From Nectonema munidae (lineage: Eukaryota; Nematomorpha; Nectonematoida; Nectonematidae): DNA of 64,000 nucleotides. The position numbers and the translations under genes were made by a program. The notes under the pieces were generated by a model that saw only the letters and a list, made by a program, of their open reading frames with translations, did no database searches and was not told the DNA's origin. The stretch spans positions 384,501 through 448,500 of the forward strand of contig JAUIRK010000858.1 in NCBI GenBank assembly GCA_030549495.1, written 5' to 3'. This document shows positions 59,101-64,000 of this stretch, one piece after another. Position 1 is the stretch's first letter; the number at the start of each line of letters is the position of its first letter.

Positions 59101-61348
59101 CTTGGCATGCTCTTTCATTCAAAAGTCTGCATTCCCTCTTTTATTCTCTTATCTTACATTATCATGTATTCGAATGATCATTACATGCTATAATGCGATC
59201 ATCATGCATGTTTTATAAACAAGCAGCAACTCTTACTTATAGAAAAGTATTGGGGAGAGGGGGGCGAAGGTCATTTTCGCCCCCTACCCCCCGGATATGC
59301 GCCCCTGCTTCAGTAGTATTAGCAGGTCAAAAGGTATTTTAATATTAGAAAGTGTGAAAGGAAGATAAATGAAGAGTTATCTGATGTCAATAAAACATTT
59401 CTCTTCTGGCTTCTCATTCGTTTATTGAAAGATATTACACTGTTAGTAAAAACTGTGATAGTCATCCACGCTTTCTAATTGGTATACTGTCACAGACAAT
59501 ATGCTTACGGTTATGTCTATTCCTGAAGCATCTTCTTCCGCTTTTTGAAAAGTGCAGCCTAATTTGCACAAAACGAAACAGTAAGTCTTTCCTTGGATAC
59601 TTTTCTGCCAGTACAACTTTAATCTTTAAATCAGGTAAAGCTCTGAAATCAAGGCCAGTCTAATCCTCTATATTTTAAATGTTCTCAGACACATATCGAG
59701 AAAGGATATCCAGCAAATTTGTCTCAAATTCCTCTACAGTTGCACTATCGACAGTGCCTTTTTCACCACTTATAAACAAGCTAACAATATTATGTCTATA
59801 CTTAAACATGACAAGCCAGCCATTAATAGTGCTTGCTCTTTCTTGAGTCATTGGTCTTGACCAGGGATGCTCAACCTTTTTAGTACTGGGTTAAAATGCC
59901 CTTTTTGGGCCGCAAAAAAGTATAATTTGATAAACTAATTTTGGTTTGTTTTAAGATGAATAAAATTAATTTTAAGCAAAAAACTAAATTACTAAAAACA
60001 TATTTAGGAATAACAATTATTAAAGTCAAACTTAGTTTATTTGAAAAGCAGATTTACATTAAAAATCATTCAAATAACTTTGATGATGTTTTTACGTGTA
60101 CCTTAATCGACACGTTGATTGCTGACTTTAATAGATTTTGATGTAAAAAAAAGAGTTTATTATAAAGATGTATTATTAGTAGACAACCTTTATAACGTTT
60201 TACTGTTTAACAACCTTTATAACGTTTAATTTTGCAAACTTTTGTCAAATTTACAACAGAATAAATGGCAAAAGATACAAAAATGCTTTATTATAATGCG
60301 TCTAAAATACAATGTTAAATATTGAGTGTAACTTTTGTAAATGTTTACCCCCTACTATTTGATCGATAATAATGTATGAATGTTGATCAGTAATCCTATT
60401 TCTTTCTGCATTTTAATATTTTTCATACAAGAATAAGTACTTCCCCAAACACAACATCTTTAGCCGAATAATTTTTCTTAGGACCAATAATTTTTTCTCC
60501 AAAACTAAAGTAAATTAATACGCTCATTGAAGTTGCAAAAGAGAGAAAGACTTAAAGTTTATAAAAATAATAGAAATTGTAAAAAGTCTGCCTCCATTTT
60601 ACAATGTCCACTTTCCTTCTATTTTCTTTTATAATTCTTATTTATCACTTTTATATACTTCAAGTTATATTGCATCCTTATTTTTATGCACTAGTTTCCA
60701 AGTTTGCGTTATCAAATAATAAAGATTATTTATACATCTAAAGATGCCTCCTTTAATTTATATCATTCTTCAAAATAAAAAATAATATATATATGATAAA
60801 GTGCTGGGTAAATGGTAATAGCGATCGCATTATCAAGAGTAAAAATGAGGCTTACTTATATCAGTTTTTCCTTTTTGTCTACACAATTTTATTTGGCTTT
60901 TGTTGCATTTTTTCATCATTGCAATGCTTTTTTAAAATGTTTATGGAATCTTCTAATTAAATAAATTTATTAATATTTTACACATTTTATAGCTCTACTC
61001 ATACAGATGAGATGTGCAATTTTTATATTATGTTTTATGCTGATAATTCCGAAAAGTTTTCTCCAGATGAAAAACTTGAATGTGTGGATAATGAAGATGA
61101 AGACTTTTTCGAGGTAATCACTTTTACTTTATTCAATAAAGGAATTATTATTTAACCGCATCATGTGACTTTTTAACGAAACAATGGAAAATAAATTTTA
61201 TTAAATTTGTTAAAAAAAATATTTTTTTTGCACAAAAATCAATAAAATACAAAAAATCTATTTTAAAATGATTTTTTCCTAATTTAATGATATAAATTAA
61301 AATTAATATGCTTTGTTTACAATTATTTAGAACTTACAGTCCTTTTGA
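47115..61348 (+). CDS. phm: Peptidylglycine alpha-hydroxylating monooxygenase (PHM)
   Basis: Copper/ascorbate enzyme of the secretory pathway that hydroxylates glycine-extended neuropeptides, the first step of C-terminal amidation. Exons: 47115-47178, 49511-49619, 49665-49753, 49828-49893, 53021-53137, 54214-54297, 55281-55414, 57888-57940, 60993-61113 and probably 61331-61348 (NLQSF, stop); all phases agree, giving 284 residues. Copper ligands: MDIVHH (two His), VMQTHY (third), FRVHAHSLG (two His of CuM) and DEMCNFYIMFY (Met). Other family blocks: DSYICTSIQLP, SGYVIKNNGRDW, SPQLPQAFY, AARCIF. The frame ends soon after the catalytic core and no lyase (PAL) exons are seen, so it is monofunctional, as in insects. 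The signal-peptide exon lies upstream of 47115 and was not found. Introns are 45 and 74 bp early and up to 3.1 kb later. Confidence 0.93.
47358..47465. repeat. Dispersed repeat with degenerate CTAACN array (copy 2)
   Basis: ATGTGCGATTGCGCCAACAC, then irregular CTAATC/CTATAATA-type words and TTTCCAAAATTTTGGACATT: the same layout as 12236-12385. In the first PHM intron read. Confidence 0.6.
47873..47930. repeat. Left end of an hAT-like MITE
   Basis: CAGGCGTTAGCAACCTATCG, CATGCGTGCCAAGTGTGCCA is the typical start of hAT MITEs of the GGCAACC type. The right end was not found. In a PHM intron. Confidence 0.4.
49306..49442. mobile_element. TTAA-flanked MITE
   Basis: TTAACACTTTGACC at the left and, reverse-complemented, TTAACACTTAACG at the right, 137 bp. 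The same size class as 7741-7878, with internal TCTAAAGCAGACGG. It ends 68 bp before PHM exon 49511-49619. Confidence 0.6.
50457..50785. mobile_element. hAT-like MITE with a long G-run
   Basis: Left TAGAGGTCGGCAAAGT, right TTCGCCGATCTCTG (reverse complement CAGAGATCGGCGAAC). GGGTCGATA words repeat near the left end. A run of 15-16 G lies at about 50705-50720. The target duplication is not clear. In a PHM intron. Confidence 0.6.
51550..51820 (+). pseudogene. hAT transposase fragment, ZBED5/GTF2IRD2-like
   Basis: A frame reads LRPYFPNTDNPNYDWIRNPF then ATDTNNFSLS; after a one-base frame change it continues SDEEQAEIKNDLFMHM. This matches the FP-x-x-W-(I/V)-R-(D/N)-PF region plus the L(S/T)xxEQ helix of ZBED5-like hAT proteins. 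No N-terminal catalytic part is present. It lies between PHM exons, on the same strand, and must be intronic: the PHM frame joins directly across it (49893 to 53021). Confidence 0.65.
52498..52592. repeat. Fragment of GGAGTCG-rich hAT-like element
   Basis: Spaced CCGACTCC and CCAACTCC words match the termini of the 44719-46403 element. No ends are preserved. Confidence 0.4.
54631..54764. mobile_element. TTAA-type MITE with GTCGAC-rich left end
   Basis: Left CCGGTTATCGACTACAG, right CGTAAACTGGTTAA. The interior has AGATCATCTGCTTTTATTAT, CTGCTTTACATTAGATATCG and TCTGATTATACTG, shared with 9400, 10605 and 36515. In a PHM intron. Confidence 0.55.
57698..57841. mobile_element. piggyBac-like MITE (same family as 7741-7878)
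   Basis: TTAACCCTTTCGTGACCACTG at the left; the right end CTGGTCATGCCCATTAT is decayed. The interior ATCATATATGATA, CTTCGTCTGCTTTTTCAAAT and TAATAAATGTCGTCTG matches 7741-7878 over most of its length. It ends about 45 bp before PHM exon 57888-57940. Confidence 0.75.
58021..58545. mobile_element. Foldback-like element with internal repeats
   Basis: Left GGTCACACTTTTTACCGAAA and right TTTCGGTAAAAAGTCTGACC are long inverted ends. Inside, a unit starting AAATCTGTAGAATTGA (about 58097) repeats directly at about 58248 (offset near 151 bp), and a third, inverted copy ends near 58455 (ATTTTACAGATTTA). AGATACC and ACCGAAAGA words recur throughout. Non-coding. In the PHM intron between 57940 and 60993. 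Confidence 0.65.
58875..59296. repeat. 211-bp tandem duplication containing a long G-run
   Basis: The block beginning AATTTCAGTGCAGCTTGGCA (58877) recurs at 59088 as AATTTCAGAGCAGCTTGGCA; the first about 165 bp of the two units are nearly identical. Unit 1 ends in an uninterrupted run of 24 G (59041-59064); unit 2 has the interrupted form GGGGAGAGGGGGG. The high identity indicates a recent event. The terminus GGATATGCGCCCCTG at 59293-59307 looks like an hAT-type right end. Confidence 0.9.
59335..59862 (-). pseudogene. Tigger/pogo transposase relic
   Basis: The minus strand reads ASTINGWLVMFKYRHNIVSL, SATVEEFETNLLDILSRYV, then ED-TGLDFRALPDLK (equivalent to the NADETGLFFRLLPDK block), later KAWMTITVFTNSVISFNKR and RNVLLTSDNSS, the order of the CENP-B/DDE core of Tigger elements. 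The first catalytic Asp is retained (IED) with a stop beside it; several frame changes follow. Inactive. Sits in the last long PHM intron, antisense to PHM. Confidence 0.8.
59868..59930. repeat. Left end of an hAT-like MITE
   Basis: CAGGGATGCTCAACCTTTTT followed by GGGCCGC. A similar start, CAGGGATGCTCAAGCC, occurs at 48461. No right end was found for either. Confidence 0.4.
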
Positions 61349-61804
61349 TATTCTATTTCAATCGTGCAACGCATAGAAAATGATATTGCAAAAAATACCA
61401 AAAATACGCCTGCAAACATTTTTGAATAGCATAGCCAAAATGATCTTATCTACTAGCATAGACAGAATTTTTGACGCAACATTAATCCGCGCATTAAAAA
61501 TTTGTATCGGTATTAAAATGATTTATCAAACCAAGAATTTCGTCCTCTTACTTCATACTTGATGAGTTTATCATGAATACCTGGTGTGCACCTTATAAAT
61601 GTTTAAATATTTAGTTATATTCATCGATCATCTAAAGAAAACTACCTTTTATTCTTTCTATTTCTTTGTTAGAATTCATTAAAATATTAAAAATGAAGAG
61701 CTCTATTTTAAAGTTCTATCGGTTTTTCACACCCTTTCCCATTTATCCAAATGTCGTCTTTCATCGATTTCACTATTGACATTGGAGATTCACATAATAT
61801 TACT

Positions 61805-61948
61805 TAGGTATAGTGGTGGGAGCGTAAGATCTCGATCCAGACGGTCTGGTTCGATTCTCGATCGTGACTTTCCTTACTATCTGTCTAGCTACGGAAGATT
61901 ACTCTTCCCTTGGACGCGATAGATATCGACAACTAAAAAAACATTATT
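61805..61948 (+). repeat. tRNA-derived SINE, family S2 (copy 2)
   Basis: A-box-like TAGTGGTGGGAGCGTAAG, B-box TCTGGTTCGATTCTCG, then a tail ending GATATCGACAACTAAAAAAA. Same layout as 18184-18310. Confidence 0.75.
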
Positions 61949-62594
61949 TTGAATTTTGAGTCCAAAATTAGCCGGAGTAATATTAGTTTTATTTACGCTC
62001 AGATTTGAAGTCCAAAGTATATCATTGGATATCTCTATAGTGGTGAGAAAGTTTCTTTTTTAAAGATCTTGTTGGAAGGAATCATCTCACGTTCAGAATA
62101 AGATTGATCTGTTTCCACGATTTATATGCGAGACACACTTTAAATTGACTACGCATTTTGTTGATATTACAGAAGTATTTTTTATAATATATTTATATGT
62201 TTGGCACAAGGCTAATTTTTACTCTTGAAGAGAGGAGGGGAGGGGTGGCGTTGGACATTGGACCATAGACCCCTCCTAAAATAAAGTGTAGATCGTTTAT
62301 ACTTGCTTGCCTTCCAGTTTATTTGAAATAGATATATATATTAGAAATACAGTGTAATACGAATTACCATTTAAAAATGTCCAACTTTTAATAATAATAA
62401 CTACCTCGTTATGATGATTATTTTTTATAAGACCCCCACTTCTTAAAATAATTTTCTCAATACGCCAGTGTTTTTGACTATGCCACTTTTGATGAGCCTT
62501 AATAAGATTCATAGGATCATGCTCAGTCAGTGTTTTTGTGTATTAAAATGTATCATAAGTGATTCTTGATATTTTATCTTTTATTCCGTGAAAT

Positions 62595-62672
62595 TAGGGG
62601 CGCACATCCATAAATTATTGCTAAAAGCAAAAATTATTGGTGGAGCGAAATGTTTTTTACCCCCCCCCCCCT
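62595..62672. repeat. Short element with GGGGCGCA start and C-run
   Basis: TAGGGGCGCACATCC at the left resembles the reverse of the end at 59293-59307 (GGATATGCGCCCCTG), and a run of about 12 C precedes CTG at the right. No target duplication is visible. Confidence 0.4.
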
Positions 62673-62757
62673 GTAATCACATTGCTGGGAATTTTTTTAA
62701 AAATATTTTTTATTAAATTTTTCAATTGTTTGGTATGAGTAAATTTATCTGTTAAAC

Positions 62758-63153
62758 CAGGGGTTGGGAACCTTTTTGGCTAAAAGAGCCCAAAAAACAT
62801 ATATTTTAAAATCTAATCCTCTGAGAGCCATATATATTTTTAAATACTGATTACAAATAAATGGAAAAAGAAGAACAACAATTTTAGAGTAAAATAACAC
62901 TCTGAATTTATTTTAAACAACATTGTTTTATCGAAGTTATTTAAATACGCAAAGTCTGCATCATCATCAGCTTTATCTGTGTCGTCGTGTTTAGTAATGA
63001 TGAAGAAATTAAGAGAGTGTAGAATTGGGAAGAAGGATATGCATTATCGCAATACCTCCCTTTATCCTGAAGGCCACCTAATTTATCTGAGAGCCAGATG
63101 CTGTCATCATAAGAGCCATGTCTGGCTCGCGAGCCATAGGTTCCCGACCACTG
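62758..63153. mobile_element. hAT MITE, family M1 (second copy), 8-bp duplication
   Basis: Begins CAGGGGTTGGGAACCTTTTT and ends TAGGTTCCCGACCACTG. TGTTAAAC flanks both sides (62750-62757 and 63154-63161). 396 bp. It aligns along its whole length, in reverse, with 36091-36488, including the GGCTCGCGAGCC end. Confidence 0.95.
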
Positions 63154-63161
63154 TGTTAAAC

Positions 63162-64000
63162 TAAAACGTCAATTTTTTTAATATTTGAATTACAATAAAT
63201 TTTACACGGAAATATTTCAGTTTTTCTGAATTTTCATTGTAATATTTTTGACTTAGCCAATTTTTTATCTTGTATTTCAAGGCAAAGGTATTACACCAGA
63301 ACTATAATATTTTGTCTTTCATAGCTTTTCTGGTATTCGTTTTAAATCTTTCAAAAAATTTGCGTTACTGTAAAGTACTTTAATTTCTCGAAAACAATTT
63401 GAAGAATTATGGCACCAAAACAAATTCGCGATGATTTAATCTCGGGAATAATCATTTCTAAAATTTTAGATGTTTAGTCTAAAAATTAATTTTTTTACTT
63501 CTTGCAAACTTGATATCGAAATTAGAGTGATTTTTAATTTTATATATGAAAGATTTTAAATGTTATAAAAAAAATTTCATATAAAAAAACTTGAAACTTT
63601 GGAAATTAAGTTCGCCAAAATTTCTTTCTTTACTTTACAGTATATTATTTTCCCATAATCGAAAAATAAAATAGAGCAGCTACTATTGAGAATGGAATTT
63701 GGTGGTACATTTGTAATGATCATTTTATAAGTTTATTTGCCACTTTTTCCAAATTATTTTTATAAAATTTAAAATGTATTTTATCTGCCATTTTAATTTT
63801 GGCTCATTCTTAATTATGCTATTTTACCTTTTACGGAAAAAAATTTCAAGTTGTTCAAAAGTGAACTATGTTCGTAGGATCAGATGATGGGATAAAAATT
63901 TTATATTCTAATCAAGGTGGAATAGAACATATATATTTTAGAACATTTGCTTTATTTAGAATTTTGGCAAGAAAAAAACTGAAGAAACAACTACTCATGG
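63162..64000. other. AT-rich stretch, nothing recognised
   Basis: No exon, repeat end or tRNA-like box was seen from here to the window edge. Confidence 0.4.

Noticed and set aside
61805-61870. tRNA gene
   Set aside because: Same reasoning: a second copy with the same non-tRNA tail exists at 18184-18310, so it is a SINE head.
62979-63164. 61-codon frame on the plus strand
   Set aside because: It lies within the second copy of the same MITE.
1-64000. CRISPR array, operon or prokaryotic features
   Set aside because: Introns, SINEs and animal gene families show this is a eukaryotic nuclear genome; no regularly spaced direct repeats of CRISPR type were seen.

Overview
The window is nuclear DNA from an invertebrate animal. 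It is AT-rich, has GT-AG introns from 45 bp to over 5 kb, and is crowded with short interspersed repeats: tRNA-derived SINEs, hAT-type and piggyBac-type MITEs, and decayed LINEs. The species cannot be named from sequence alone. A PHM with no lyase domain downstream fits an arthropod-like or other protostome genome, but this is inference.

Three host genes can be read. (1) 436-11675, minus strand: a complete fructose-1,6-bisphosphatase gene, six exons, 341 codons, with every splice phase agreeing. (2) 26801-35380, plus strand: an uninterrupted 2,859-codon frame encoding SZT2, the large scaffold of the KICSTOR complex, essentially in one exon. (3) 47115-61348, plus strand: a peptidylglycine alpha-hydroxylating monooxygenase (PHM), ten exons identified, with all copper ligands present and the signal-peptide exon not found. 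A fourth, unrecognised gene is suggested by two phase-compatible exons at 22724-23056 (plus).

Layout: 1-12 kb FBPase with large introns holding MITEs and a SINE; 12-22 kb a TE graveyard (ZMYM1-like hAT relic, LINE ends, a MITE with poly-G tracts, a non-LTR RT relic and a second hAT tail); 22-26.8 kb unrecognised exons, a retroelement RT fossil, and two SINEs just upstream of SZT2; 26.8-35.4 kb SZT2; 35.4-46.5 kb mostly TEs (hAT MITEs with perfect 8-bp target duplications, a Ty3/Gypsy fossil, a LINE with RNase H split by a MITE, a SINE with a 15-bp duplication, a 1.7-kb GGAGTCG-rich hAT-like element); 47-61.4 kb PHM, with ZBED-like and Tigger relics and a foldback element in its introns; 61.4-64 kb a SINE and MITEs.

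The three genes do not form a pathway: gluconeogenesis, mTORC1 nutrient sensing and neuropeptide amidation. No dedicated novel system was found. The main points of interest are the single-exon SZT2, a CACGTG triplet at exact 26-bp spacing inside an FBPase intron, the association of poly-G tracts with MITE ends, and a dense set of datable nested insertions.
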